A DNA stretch of 64,000 nt, taken from NCBI RefSeq assembly GCF_020497125.1, contig NC_059084.1, forward strand, positions 9,079,501 to 9,143,500. Reading direction: 5' to 3'. The translations under genes were made by a program, and so were the position numbers. Positions 26,301 through 39,910 of the stretch are shown here, piece by piece; within the stretch, counting starts at the first letter, position 1; every line of letters starts with the position of its first letter. Under the pieces are notes generated by a model. It ran no database searches, was not told the origin of the DNA, and saw only the letters and a program-made list of their open reading frames with translations. The DNA is from Mauremys mutica (Eukaryota > Chordata > Testudines > Geoemydidae).

Positions 26301-26780
26301 TTTAATTGTAAAATTTTGGTCAGCTTTGTACTTAAGCTAAGAGAAAAAATGATTTTTTTCACTACACCGATAGAGCTGAAATATAATAAGGGAACACCAA
26401 GATAACCACAAGTCTGGGCTGTCTTTCTGATATAATACAAGTCCATTAAAGTGAGAAAACAATGTGATTAGATACTTGTGCTGGGGAAGAAAGATACAGT
26501 TAGTTTTACTTCATCTGTGAAAATTCCTGAAGCCTGGTTTTCACTTCATTTGCATATGTGGATTAAGCAGCAACTACTTAGATTCACCTTCAGGCTGGAA
26601 GGAGCCCAGTTTTCACTATCATTACTAATGCCTCTAGCCACGGTTTGTGTGTTTTCACTAACAGTGTTTCTCTCCTCGTTCACCAGGGTTGGGTTTTCTT
26701 TCAGACTAGTGGGGAACCCAGGTAACAGGCGAGTAGGTCACAGCAGCAACCATGCCCAGCTAATGAGAATGTGCAAAATT
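23303..26780. other. Unassigned intron sequence
   Basis: About 3.5 kb of AT-rich sequence. The only repeat-like part is a short palindromic MITE half at about 25139-25215 (GGGCCCAATCCTGC to GGACTGAGCCCC). No exons, RNA genes or larger transposons were recognised. Confidence 0.5.
25139..25215. repeat. Short palindromic MITE (GATCCTGC / AAGTCAATGG type)
   Basis: Begins GGGCCCAATCCTGCTCC and ends GGACTGAGCCCC with AGACTTTAATGGGAG between. Part of a dispersed family; other halves or copies are at about 30535-30615, 37600-37665, 39515-39570, 49428-49500 and 53803-53975. Confidence 0.5.
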
Positions 26781-26789
26781 TTGCTATGA

Positions 26790-28480
26790 GCCCATAGATT
26801 CCAAGACTAAAAGGCACCATTGTGATCTAGTCTGACCTCCTGTAAAACAGACCATAGAACAGCCCCAAAACAATTTCCAGAGAGCAGATATTTTAGAAAA
26901 ACATCCATTCTTGATTTAGAAATTGCTCGTGATGGAGAAACCACCACAACCCTTGGTAAACTGTTCCAGTGGTTAATTACCCTCATTGTTAAAAAAGGTA
27001 TGCCTTATTTCTAGCCTGAATTTGTCTAGCTTCACTTTCCATCCACTGAATCATGTTATACCTTTCTCTGCAACACTGAAGAACCCATTATAAAATAGTT
27101 GTTCCCCATGTAGGTATTTACAAAGTGTGATCAAGTCACCCCTTGACCTTCTCTTTGTTAAACTAAATAGATTGAGCTCCTTGAGTATCACCATAAGGCA
27201 TGTTTTCTAATCCTTTCAACTTTCTGCTGGCTCTTCTCTGAACCCTCTCCAACATACCAACATTCTTCTCGAACTATGGATATCAGAACTGGATGCAATA
27301 TTCCAGCAGCGATTGCGCTACTGCCAAAGAACAGAGGTAAAATAACCTCTCTACTTCTACTTGAGAGTCTCCTGTTTACTCATCCAAGGATACATTCACC
27401 CTTTTGGCCACAGCATTGCACTGGGAGCTCATGTTCAGAGGATTATCCATCATTATCCTCAAATCTTTTTCAGTCACTGCTTCCCAGATTTGAGTCCCCC
27501 ATCCTGTAAGTATGGCTTACATTCTTTGTTCCTAGATGTATAATTTATATTTACCCATATTAAAACACATACTGTTGCTCAGTTTACAAAGCAATCCAGA
27601 TCACTCTACATCAGTGACAAGAACTCTTTATAATAAACCACTCACTCAATTTCTGCAAACTTTATCAGTAATTATTTTATGTTTTCTTCCAAGTCAGTGA
27701 TAAAAATATTAAATAGCATGGGCCAAGAACAACCCCTGCAGCACTCCACTAGAAAGACAGAGGCTCAATGATAATTCCCTGTTTACAGTTACATTTGGAG
27801 ATCGATCAGTTAGCCAGTTTTTAATCCATTTAATATGTGCCAAGTTAATTTTATATTGATCTAGCTTTTTATTCAAAATGTAATGTATTACCAAGTCAAA
27901 TGGCTTACAGAAGTCTGAGTATATTACATCAACGCTATTACTTTTAATCAACCAAACTTGTAATCTCAACCCAAAAAAATCAAATTTATGCTCATAAATG
28001 AGCAATTCCAATTCCTCTTTTGTTACCCAAGCTCCTAGCATCGGTGTATAGGCAATTAAAGCATTTCTTCTCTTCATGTCCGTTGGTTCCTTGACTAACT
28101 TTGTTCTCAACATCTTGATTCTGTGCTAAATGAATGCTCATATCTACCCTCTTTTTACCCTCCCCTTTTGTTATTGGGTTAACATCCTTCTGACTACCCA
28201 AGCCGGCCTGTTCCTGAGGAGACTGGCTCTTCTTCTACTGAGGTGGAAGCCACCCAGATTATACAGCCCCCTCTACCTATGGCAGGTGGACCAATGTTCC
28301 ACAAAACCCAAACTCTACAGCACTTACCTAGCCAGCAGGTCTCTTCTGTCTTCTAGCTTCCTGTGTTCGCAGTACAGGAAGGATCTCAGACAAGATCACT
28401 TGGCCATTATTCTTCTTCAGCATGCTTCTGAGGTCGTCTGTTATTTGTGAGCTATCCCACGATGCCATATCATTAGGGCT
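26790..28480 (-). mobile_element. CR1 LINE with internal deletion
   Basis: On the minus strand this runs from a 5' part (28480-28060), through the start of the ORF2 endonuclease (CLYTDARSLGNK motif near 28050), directly into reverse-transcriptase sequence. The RT motifs are VIYSDFCKPFD near 27925, KWIKNWL, and SSGVLQG near 27730. It continues through the C-terminal region to the CR1 3' end at 26790. Most of the endonuclease and the first part of the RT are missing, so the copy has an internal deletion of well over 1 kb. Frameshifts and stops are frequent. No ATTCTATG tail remains clear at the 3' end. Confidence 0.8.
27709..28113 (-). pseudogene. CR1 ORF2 fragment: endonuclease start fused to RT core
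   Basis: This 134-codon stretch begins in endonuclease-derived sequence (EELELLIYEHKFDF) and continues with the RT palm segment (YSDFCKPFDLV), then IKWIKNWLTDR and SSGVLQG. The two domains are normally separated by several hundred residues, which shows the deletion directly. In RTs of this clade the palm motif normally reads DFSKAFD; here SKA is replaced by CKP. Confidence 0.8.
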
Positions 28481-28484
28481 GATT

Positions 28485-31160
28485 ATGAACCATCACCAAT
28501 GGAGACTTGCCCGCTGACTTCAGAAGCCTATCCAATCTTAGAATGACATCTCATGTCTTGGCAGTGGAGCTTGATACACCCTAAAATAAATTAGCCAGCA
28601 CTCCTGCCAGTGCACAAAAGAATGTGGCCCTACCCAAATCCATACAGTTATTTCTGGGGCCATTAGCCAACCCCACTAACCCTTACTCCCTAGATACTGT
28701 ACTGTACAGCTGTAATTTATAGCAAAAATTGCCCAAGTGTTTTATTAATGTTGCTTTGATGATAAATCTAGCCTGAGTGGACAACAAACCACCACTGAGA
28801 TTTTCAAAGCCACGTACGAGATTTGGAAGCCCATTTCCCATTAATTTTAGACAATGGCTCCAATATCAAACATACAATAGCTTTCATATATGCCAGAGGA
28901 GTAGCTCATCAGTAGTGATGTTGCACTTCACATATGAAATATCATAACACCAAGTAGCTTCCATTAACTCTCTGCATTCTTTATTATCTTATAATTTCCA
29001 AAAAGGAAATCTAAAGATAAGACTATCACGAGAACCAAATCCCAATGGCGTTCTCACGTTAACCACAACCCTTTTATGGTCCCTTGTTCAATTAATAGAT
29101 CATTTTATCGAGTATTCACTGGACTATCAAACTATTTTTAATAATTCTAAGCTTTATGTTTATAATGAGACTGACACACAAATTCTAAAGATTATGTGCA
29201 ATAAAATTAAGCTTTTTAAACAAGTAGGGAGATGCGCTTAGATGCCCTGGGCTAGAATACTATATTGTAAAACTGTAGCCCATGGCTCCAATCCAGCCTG
29301 CAGAGTAATTTAATCCAGCACACACAGAAATCAGCAAAATGGCCTTTGCTGTATCGAATCAGCAATGCTGGTAACCATGCTGCCTTCTATCAGATACTAA
29401 GAGGAAGAACTGTTAGTCATGCCAACTTAGCATAGAGTAACTATTAGGACAAAATACCAGCAGGAATATTATAGTCCAAATTTTCCATGTATGTAAAGTG
29501 ACTTAATTCCACTGATAGCAGGAACTACACTGATTTACATCACCTGAGAATCTGGCCTTATAATTTCATATTTTTATTTTTGTTTTAAATTAACAGAGTG
29601 ATCTAGCTTTGGGATGTTTCAGGAAACCAAGGTTTGGGAGGGATGGTGGATGAGTTTTGGAGTGCAAAGGGAAGGGCAATGAGCCATTTGTAATTTTGAC
29701 AGTCTGTTGGATGAGAGAATTCTGAAGATTATGAGAAAAGAAAGCATAAAAGGAAGCCCTTTAAAATACATTTGAACCACATTTACAGCAGGTTCCAATG
29801 CATACATGATCATACCAAAGACGCAAGAGGAACAACCGTTGTTCTTGGGCAAATTAAGCCTGTGAACTTTCAGTTTTGCAATAAATCCCTCCCTCCTTCA
29901 ACACAGAGAGGAAAAAAATCTCTCTTGAAAAACATTCTTAATGAATTTCTTCATCCAATCTGGTTGTATAGAATGAAAAATCATCAGCATACATGCTATC
30001 AATAGTAATGAGTCATACTTGGGGCCAACACAAAGGTCACAGGTTGCTTGATTTTTTTTCCTAATTGCAATGGCTAGTGCTTCCACAAAATTGCCAAAAA
30101 ATGGGATTGCCATTGGGCAAAAAAGGGGAATTTGAAATACAACTATTTGTCATGTGTCAAGCCAACCAGGGCAAAGTCTTGTCACCAACTGATGATTCTT
30201 CAGTGAGCTCTGTGACATGTGTGGCTGGTTATAGCCCAGTTACTAATTGCCCATATCTCAGACTGCCACTAATACTGGCATTCCTTTTTGAAGTTCGCAG
30301 CGGAGCAGTCAAGAAACAAGTGCCCAATTCAGCCCCCAGAAACATGCATGCATCTCCTACCGACCGCAGTGAGAACCATGCATGTATATGTGAGAGAAAA
30401 AAACAAGTAAAAAAAAAAGTTTAGTATGCACAAAACTTTTAAATGATCAACACAGCTACAGCTGAGGGTAACAGGGCTCATTGGCAGGGCACGGCAAGAA
30501 ATATTGCACAACCATTGTTCATGCGGCTCCTGTTGGGTAATGGCTTAGTCCAAAACCCACTGAAGTCAATGGGAGTCTTTCCGTCGGCTTCAACATGTTT
30601 TGGATCACACCCCTGATAGATCGGGCAATTCATTTACTAGTCCTGTATGTCTGACACAGTTCATAAGCGCTTAAAATAAGTGATTAAAAATTATACCCAA
30701 AGAAGAATTTAAGCCAAATTTCCTTGTCACTCAAATGTGTAGACTCATTCCATCCATTGTTAGCATCCAACAACGAACAGGTAACATGAGCATTTAAGTC
30801 CCCTCCTTCCAATGTATTAATTTAAATTGGCTTCAAAGGCTTCTCTAATTTTAAGGGCATTAAATTTTATGCCTCCGGAGGTATTTTTATTAGCTGGGGT
30901 TGCATTAAATTGACATTTACAAGGTATTCACTTTTTTTGAGCATGTGACTTAGGTTTTTTGGATGCACGCTTGAGCTGGCCAATTTTTAAAAAAAAACAA
31001 GTGTTTGTATCGTTTCATAAAGCTTCTCTATGCTTAGACTGTAAACTCTTTGGGGCAAGAACATTTGTCCTACAACTAGCCTATCACGGAGTTGTATCAC
31101 GCTAAGTGCTAAATTCTTGCTCTTAGAAGATAGAGCTGGGCTTGGAAGGGGCACCACTCA
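28485..31160. other. Unassigned intron sequence
   Basis: Mostly AT-rich unique-looking sequence. Small palindromic repeat halves occur at about 28797-28860, 29467-29562 (with CACCTGAGAATCTGGCC) and 30535-30615. Nothing else was recognised. Confidence 0.5.
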
Positions 31161-31172
31161 AGCTACAGTGAA

Positions 31173-32353
31173 TAGGGTGACCAGGTATCCGGTTTCGGAC
31201 TGGAACACCTGGTCGAAAAGGGATCCTGGCGGCTCCAGTCAGCACTGCTGACCGGGCCATGCACTGTCCGGTTGGCGGTGGCACCATGCAGCTCCCTGCT
31301 GGCCTCTGCTCCGCGTGGCTCCCAGGAAACAGCCAGCATGTCCCCCCTCCGGCTCCTACACATAGGGCAGGAGTGGGGAACCAAGGGCCCATGGGCCAGA
31401 TCAGGCCCCGTGGTTAATTTAATCCAGCCCATGGCACGCACCCGCCGCCCCACATCCCACCCCCACACACACCCCCGCAGGGCAGGAGCCACACGCCCCG
31501 GCTCACCCTGTTGCGGTGGGGAAACCCTGACTCTCGGCACCCTCTTCACCCTCATGGGGCTGGAGCCACAAGCACTAACCCACCCCGCAGCAAGGGGAAG
31601 CCCCGAGCCTCTGCCCACCCCCCCAAGCAGGTGAGTGGCCTGCGATTGATTATTTTCTGTGGGTCAATAGCCCATGACAGAAAAAAGGTTCTTCACCCCA
31701 GAGCCCGCACCCCCAACCAGAGCCATCACTCCTCCCCACACACACCCCCCAATCCCCTGCCCCAGTCCTGATTCCACTCCCACCCTCCGAACCCCTCAGT
31801 CCCAGCCCAGAGAACCCTCCTGCATCCCAAACCCCTCATCTCTGCCCTCACATCAGAGCCCACAACCCCAGCCACAGCCCTCACCACCACCACCCCACAT
31901 CTCAACCCCCTGCCCCAGCTCAGAGCCCCCTCCTGCACCCTGAACTCATTTCTGGCCCCACCCCAGAACTTGCACCCCCAGCCCAGAGCCTGTACCTCCT
32001 CCCACACCCCAACCCCCAATGCCTCAGCCCAGAGCACCCTCCCATACTTCAAACCCCTGGCCTGGAGCCCCCCTCCTCCACTTCAAACGCCTCATCCCTG
32101 GCCCCACCCCAGAGCCTGCACCACCAGGCGGAGCCCTCACCCCCTCCCGCACCCCAGCTCCCTGAACCAGCCCGGTGAAAATGAGAGAGGGAGTGAAGGT
32201 GGGGAGAGCAAGCGAGGGGGAGAGGGGGATAAAGTGAGCGGGTGTGGGGCCTCAGAGAAGGGGCGGGGCATGGGCAGGGCCTCCGAGGAGGGGAGGGGCC
32301 GGGGATGAGGCAAGAGTGTTTGGTTTTGTGTGAGTAGAAAGCTGGCAACCCTA
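31173..32353. mobile_element. Non-autonomous hAT element related to 18125-19650
   Basis: A 1181-bp GC-rich element with ends TAGGGTGACCAGG and GCTGGCAACCCTA. The flanking 8-bp sites ACAGTGAA (31165-31172) and ATAGTGAA (32354-32361) differ at one base. Its left 190 bp (CCTGGTCGAAAAGGGA motif) and right part (CCCCAGCC-rich) match the outer parts of the degraded hAT at 18125-19650, while the transposase region is missing. It therefore looks like an internal deletion derivative. Another element is nested at about 31368-31701. ORFs within it are by-products of GC-rich repeats. Confidence 0.8.
31368..31701. mobile_element. Nested element in the 31173 hAT
   Basis: Inserted termini CAGGAGTGGGGAACC at the left and the inverse GGTTCTTCACCCCAG at the right interrupt the host element. 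Motifs GGGCCAGATCAGGCCCC and GCCTGCGATTGATTATTT lie inside. Inverted termini and content suggest another hAT-like element; I could not identify the target duplication. Confidence 0.55.
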
Positions 32354-35202
32354 ATAGTGAATGGGGGAATGACTACTCTAAGTCATAAACATTCATAGGT
32401 ACCGGGAGGAGAACTTAGAACAGTGGAACTTGCTACCCCGTCACAAAGATGAAGCGAGCACCTCCACCAGTGCTCTGCTCTGGGGTGGAACATGGCAGCT
32501 ATTTAACAGCACACAGCAGCATTGTGTAGGAGTTTAGGGCAGGAAGTGAAAAGAATACCACACCCTATTGAAAATGGAGGGAGAATTCAGAGAGAGAAAA
32601 TGCCATTATCTGCCATGGGGTTCTGCCAGGGCATTGGAGTTAATATCCATACTGCCGTAATAATTGTAGTGGGCTCGTAAATGACCATATGTGGTCAGGA
32701 CCCCGCTCTATGTCTCACCACAAAGGCAGCACTTCTGATGGAACACTGACCCCTACCACTCTATTCGAATGCTGGTTCAGTACCTGAGGCTGAGCCATGA
32801 GCCCCACTTACTGAATCACTTTCACAGGGTTTTCCTCTATGTGTCAAGTGCATAGCTTCCAAAATGGGACAAGATTCGAGTCTGCGCTAGCCTCATTCAG
32901 AGGCTGACGTTTGTATTTTGCAAGCTGATAGCCTGGCAGGGGCCCTCTGTGCCAGACCACACCTAAACCAGTTGGGAAGTTTCTGCTTGGGATGGGTCAG
33001 AGGAAAACGCTCTGCATCTATCTACATGGAAATTCCCACCCTCCTTGTGGATTCACAAAGACAGTGACCTCTATTCCAGTGTAGAATAGTGGAGATGCAG
33101 CCACAAGAGAGTTAGGATGCAGTCAAGTCTCTGAACCCCTCCAAGCTCCCTACCCAAAACACTCAACTACTTAGGCGTTTATGCAGGAGGGGTCAAATTC
33201 TCCCTTGAGGAATGGAATGCGCTATCTTTCATGGTATATAGCATCTGTCCATTATGTAGCTTTTTTACAACTCATTTGAATGAGTCATTTGGAAAGTCCC
33301 ATAATTCACTTCACTGAGCTAAACACTAAAAGCTCTCTGGTTTAGTCTCTTGCTGTAGTCCGGCTGTTCCATCAAGAAACATTTTGGTGCATTCTGACAA
33401 TTTTCAATGGCAACCTTCTTTCAGGGAAGAAGGATTTCACCACTACATTCAACCCAACCCTGATCTTTACGCTCATCATTATATTAGTAACTCTTCACTA
33501 CATCTTCCTTCAGCCTCAAACAAAAAACAAAACAAAACCCAAACTCAAACAAAAATGAGATATTCTTTTTATGTCATTTACCCACATTCCTCTATCCTTC
33601 TGGGAGGGTCACAAGCCAAAAGGGACGTGGAGTCAACCAAAAAAGAAAACCGTTTAGAGTCCCATGGTAGGAGAAACAAATAAAAGAATAATTCACCCCT
33701 GTAATGTAGGAACAAAAAATTAAGCCTTCTGGAGACAAGCGTAACAGTTGCCTTTTACATGTAATTGTGTAAACCTTCTGTTTTCAGGGGAGTGAAGCAA
33801 CCAGCCAGCAAAAATTAGGCTCTTGAAAGACAAGTAGTAATACTTTCAGGACCTGAAACGCTGCCTTCTCCCATTCCCCTAGGAGAGTATTTTTAGTGGG
33901 AGCGGGAGAATGCTATAATTTTCCATCTGGAAAACCACTTTCCCTACTTTTTTCTCCTCAAATGATCAGCTCTAGATCTCAACGACAGGGGGAGTTTTTC
34001 CCCTTTAACAGAGCAATGAGCTTCTGCTAAAAAACAAAAAACCAGTCTCTAGAACACACTTACAACAGGTGAATGAGACACAGGCACAAATCAGTGTAAT
34101 GGTGAAACACAGGCAGGAACATTATAAAGCTTACAGAATATAAAGCTCTGATGAGAACAAGCAACACAACAGATAATTGGTCCAATGCAGAGAAAACACC
34201 TTGCCATCAAGACACTACATTGCATATATGTTTCTCTGATGCTCAATATTCTATATTATTGGCATACATCAAAGTCCCCAGTGACCCATTTCTCATTGCT
34301 GTGCCCTTCACTCCTCCAGTGGGTACCTCCGACTGTTTGTATATAGAGACATACATGCTCCCGGCCCGCACACTATCATGGGACCTGGCTTTGATTTAAT
34401 CCCATGGCTATCAGTGGATGTTGAGATAAATAATGGCTCCTTCAATCCAAATATCCTCCCCTGGTTAGGCTTTGATTCTGATTTGGGGAAAGTGAAAAAC
34501 CCAGACTTGGGAAAGGCCTGCATAATGTCAAACTGGCAATCCGCTAAACCAGAGCGCTTTAAGAAATTAGGCAGCGAGGTAGGACAGCCTGGACAACCAT
34601 CCAGAACCCACACCCATCAGAGGTGAAGGCAATTGGAACTGGTCAGAATGGTGCCCGATGCCAGAACAGCTGTTCTTATGCTCTCAGAGAAGCAATCAGT
34701 GGAGCCCCTGCAGCATCCAAACTGGCCAATCAAGACAGAGTGGGACTGCTCTTCCCTTCCCACCAGCAAGAGAGGAAGCTCCACATGTAGCCTCAGGCAA
34801 AGGGGGACGAGAACGGGGAGCAAGGGGCAGCCCCTCCCTAGGCCCCATAAGGACACAGAGAGAGAGATGTCTTCCCCTGCTGGCTCAGCCAAAGGCCAAT
34901 CCTAGGGAACAGGCTGGGCCCTGTGATAGCTAATTATCTCCACATATTTGTACAGGATTATTTGAGCTCTAATCCTCAGTATGGCCCAGTATGGTGAGCA
35001 AAGGCTCAAAAGCAGCCTTCCTTATGCACACTCCCTCCCCCACGCACACAATCCCAGTCTTTGCCTGTGCTCTCATCTCCCCTAAGTGCACAGACTGCTC
35101 CTTGCTCATGGAAAAATAAGGTGTGGAGCAGGCACGACCACTGCTACCGTAGCCCTCTGAACCAGCTAAGAGTTGCACCTCTTTTAGAAATATCACTACT
35201 AT

Positions 35203-35285
35203 ATAACAGATATTGCGGTAGCGCCTAGAGGCTAATCAGGCTGGGGCCCCCTGGTGGTAGGTGCTGTGCAAACATATAGTGCACG
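35203..35285 (+). repeat. Old SINE/LINE-tail repeat (TAGGCACTGTACA type)
   Basis: Third copy: TTGCGGTAGCGCCTAGAGGC, GGGGCCCCCTGGTGGTAGG and TGCTGTGCAAACATATAG. Confidence 0.6.
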
Positions 35286-37699
35286 TAGCGGTGGGAATGC
35301 TTTCTCTGCACACCTGGCAGCTAGGGTGAGGGGGTACAACGGCTCCCAGAATTCCAGCCGCAGCTTTGCACCCCGCTGAAGGGGCCATGTAGAGAAGGCA
35401 CAACTTAATTCTGTTGCTCCCCTTTGACAGAAGGGGATCGCAGGGTGAGAACAAATGTTGCCTGCACACCTTCCTGACAGTGGAATTGTTTTATGCCATT
35501 CTTTGTAATACAAAATGCCACATACACTGCCACCCGAATGTCTCCTTTGCCGTTTGGGTAGAAGGGAAATGCTTTGCTTTGTTCCACTCTTCTCACCTGA
35601 ACTCCACTTAAGACACCAATTGTATCATAAAACAGATCCTCCCAAGGATCGTATACATTTGTACCAGCAGTACAACACCATCCTAGTGTGTCTTCGCTAT
35701 TCATTTACAATCTCAGAATGATGAAAGTGCAAGTACATTGATTCTTTATTAATAGAAAAATGCTCACAATATCACCCTCACAGTGAAGTGTTTTGTGTAT
35801 GTCTTCATGAATAAAGTAATGTGCATATTAGGAGGGTGTACTCACATTGCAAATATTTGCATCTGTTTTTAGGTTTTCTGCAGGCATTTTAAAAGCTGAG
35901 AGTACAATTCATGAGACTGAAATGAAAATCTGGGCCCTCTCATGGATGTGTGTTTCTAGATGGTGAAATTTCAATGCGAAGATCACATTTTGTGTCACTC
36001 TGGCCCTACAAAAGCCGGGAAAAGCAAAGACAAATGCAACTTGACATTTGGATTTATTTCAGTTCAAGTGGAGCTCATATACAAGGCCTAGCACATGTTC
36101 TAGTTAAGGATCTGCACTGTTCCTATCTAAGTGAGGTTGCATTTCCCACTTTCTACGATTTGTATCTCTCTCTAAAAGCTTACCTTCAGTCTACCTAAAT
36201 CCAAGCATAAGTTGGTGCACCAAGGTACTATGAGTTGGTACAGAGAAATACTAACGCACATTAAAAGCAACATGGTCTAGTTGAAATTGACCAAACATAA
36301 AATTCAGCAGACAGCGGATTAAACCCCATTCTTTACCAACCCAGCAACACTGAGATATTGATGGGTCCCAGGAATGCAGGCTTAAGCAAAGAAAGAAAAA
36401 GAAAAGCCATACAGCAATTACTGTGGTTTCTCAGAGGTGGTAAAACAGGGCATACTTTGGATGGAGTTTTTTCTTGAACTCTGAATTTCCTGATTTCCCA
36501 GTTTAGATCAAACACCTAATGTTTGGCCTGATGGTGGGCTCTCTGACTTGGAGTCAGCTGGTGTTTTCCCTATACAAATAGCTCAGATTTGGGTTCATTA
36601 TTTTAAGATCCGTTTCTTCAATATACACTTGCTTGCATTCTTTAAGTCAGCTCAGAATTGTTTGGTGGCTCCTATAATGGAAGTGCAGAGAGTGATCTGT
36701 TCACCCACCATTGTGCAGGGGATTTGTAGCTGTATGGTAACACACATTCTCATTAATTTCCTACTTAGGCCAATTTACTAGAAATGGGATAACTACTCAG
36801 AGATGGGGGAGCAGAATTAACTTGATAAACAGCTATCCCCAAATCAAATTATTCCCACACACCATAGTCAGATAAACATTTGTATACCTTTCCCAGACTA
36901 GGCATATGGCTCCAACTTCCCACTGAAGAATCTGGGGCAGAGCCCAGAAATCCTGAAAGCCAGTCTCTGCTGAATTCAAATCTGGCATACTCTGGGAAAA
37001 GCAGTGGTCATTAGGGAGTGCAGCCTTAGAGACCACTAAATCCAAATGTGTGTGGTCTAGGGGAAGATAGGGAGAATCTGTTCAATTGCCCACTATGATC
37101 AGACACCTCCCCTCCCACCAGGGCATATACGGCCCAATATTCATTGTGAAAAGTTCCCCATTCCCTCTTTACCAAACTTCTCTGTCATGCCAAATAAGCA
37201 GGTGGGGAATTAGTCCCACCTGTGTGTTTGGGGACAGGGGTGTGATGCAATAAGGAAGGCGTCTGGGACTGGCAAATGTGTTTATGGAGGAAGCTGGAGA
37301 ACTAGTTGATAGAGGTTTCCTGTGAAAGAGGGAGGTGGACAGGAATATGCAAGGGCAACAATAAAGAGAAAAGTGGTCTTGATCCAAGCTGTTGAACAAG
37401 CCAGAGCTCAGTTAACGAGGTGCAGCTCCCACCGCATACCCCATGGCACCGGAGCACAAGACAAACACCACATGAACATTTCAGCCTGTCCACAGTGGGA
37501 TGGGCCACCAGGTGGCGGCACATTTAGCAGCATTATCCAAATCACCCCAGCATTTCACAAGGCAAAGAGCCACCAGATGGTAACAACTTGCTGTCATACT
37601 AAGAGCCTGATCCTGCACATGAATAGTCTCTCTGAAGTCAACAGGACTTCTCACAGTAGGACTGGCCACAGCAGCGACTGTATGTAGGAGCAAGCACTT

Positions 37700-38220
37700 A
37701 GGGTTGATTTATATCACAGCTATTTTATTTATTTACTTCCTGAATAAGTTGATCCTGGATAAATAGCTTGTTACATTTTATGCCGTAAATCAGTACTGAT
37801 TTGGACTTATTCAAGTGCAACCGCTTAGTCAAGTGTTTGGGTTTTCACATTTATACAAACACAGAATTGCTAAACCATGATTCTGTATTTAATTAAAGCA
37901 CTTGCTACTATATTTCTTGGTGGTTTTGCTTTGCATGCCAAGAATCCCAAATTACATTACTCTCTAAGACAAGAAACAGTTTTATTTGCTTCTTTGACAT
38001 GCCTTTGTGGTGTCTTTCTGTCGACTTTCCATAGCAGGGATTGACTGATTGGTTTAGCCGATTAATAGCTTTGTAAGTGACAATTTTTGTAATCCTGGCT
38101 TTTTATCTTTGACTAATTGCTATGTTTATAATTATTTCAAAGGAAAAATAAAAGGGCTGATCGCTACTAGACAAACTCAGGACAGCAAAGTTTTAGGCTG
38201 GAACTCATTTTTATGCCTAA
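37700..38220. promoter_or_regulatory. Candidate conserved noncoding enhancer in CDH4 intron 2
   Basis: About 500 bp of repeat-free, AT-rich sequence. It contains a GCTTTGCATGCC octamer-like site near 37929, GATTGACTGATTGG (38039-38052), CCGATTAATAG near 38059, and TTTGACTAATTGC near 38107. These are homeodomain, PBX- and POU-type cores of the sort found in developmental enhancers. There are no coding signals. The assignment is inference only. Confidence 0.25.
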
Positions 38221-39299
38221 TCTATAAACAGCTACAAAATTGTGGTTTATAAAGGAAATGGCAAAAGCCTTAGTGATAGCAATGCTTCTGAATACCAATG
38301 TAACACACAGATTGGCTCTTGATTTAAATGGAAAGGATTTATACTTTTATTTTTCTGCTGCATGGGTGACACAAATGGATTCCCAGGCCCTACATGAGTA
38401 CTTCCAGCCCTTCAACTGGGCCTTCCAGAAAATGACTGCTACACCAGTAGAAATTTTAACAGGCTGTAGCATACCTGACCCTCGGCATAGCACCTAGCCC
38501 CAACATAGCAAATGGAGCATTGAACTAGTCCCTGTTATTGGCTCTTGGTGTTACCAAAGGGTGACAAATAGGAGCTGAGGCAGGAGACAGGTGATGGTAA
38601 AGCAGAAATAATTGAGCATTTGCACCAGATGGGAACAGAGGATAAGCAAGAGACAGGGCTGGCATGCAAAGAGTCAGTGTCCTGGAGTTATGTGATGTGT
38701 TGGGAACGGAGAGCAGCAGCAGTAGCTGAAAATCTCAGCTTCTAATGACTGTATGGTCCAGATGCCAAAACATTTGTTTCTCCTCTCTCCCTCCATGCAC
38801 TTGCAATTTAAAATAAATAAATAAGCAACATTAAGAGGCCATGAATGCAGTTCTATTGCAGACAAATATCAGCAAGAACAACATTAAAGTCTGCAGCAGA
38901 AAGGAATTTTGCTCAACTAACAACTTTATGCATTTCACAGAAATTCTCTTGGGAATAATTCTGCTGAAGGAAATAAAGCAGCCAGTATTACTGACAAATA
39001 TTTGGAGAAAAACAGATGTTTTCCTTTTAATTCAGTTCAAAACAAAATCTTTATGCTGCATGCTCTTGATTAAGTCTGATGTTTCTTTTACTCTGGGAGA
39101 CAAATCATGCCCACAGTTACGCCTGGACTTTAGTGGTGATGCACGGCAGAATTTTAGTCCCTTGTGTTTTAATTATTACCTCGTTAGAAGTTACCCTTGC
39201 TAGAAGCTAGACAAGTACCATTCGCCTGCTAGCATCCATCTTTGCAGGCTGTTCCAATATTTCTATTTAAAACTATTTGATCTACACAAAGCCCTTCTG

Positions 39300-39332
<33 letters not shown>

Positions 39333-39910
39333 CAAAAAAAAACTTTAACTGTCTCATAGTATCAGGAAAAACAAACAAACTGACATTACATGATACAAGG
39401 GTGATGTGGGCCATGGAAGTACCTAGATACAATCAAAAAGTTAACCACAGGGTTTTTACAATTACAAAATACAGTTCCTTATAGAGAAAATACACCGAGA
39501 TAGATCCTTCTGCCTCTGAGTCAGTGTGAAGACTCCCATTGACTTCAATTGCTCAGGATCAGGCCCATAGAGAATTTCATTTCTAGTCATTGACCCTTAT
39601 AAAGGATAACTCATTGAGCCATTGCAAAATTGGAGTTTTACAAATTCTATCCAAAGCATGTTCTGGACACAGTCCTGTAAACACTTAGGACTAGGCATAG
39701 CGCTTCAACGTGTTACCAGTATCCATGAACTGAACTAAATGTAGGTACCCCTCTTCCTCTGTATTATTAAATTCTAGGTCTATGGAAAAAATAAAATGAT
39801 TGAGGCTCCTCTAGAAAATCCCATCATCAATACTCCTTCTGAATCAGACTTTTAAGCCTAGTAACACTAGTAAATTGACTCACTGGTGACTATCTATCTA
39901 AGGTACTCAT

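Noticed and set aside
31163..32348. Proline-rich ORFs on both strands
   Set aside because: They derive from CCCCAGCC-type repeats in the non-autonomous hAT; no signature of a real protein.
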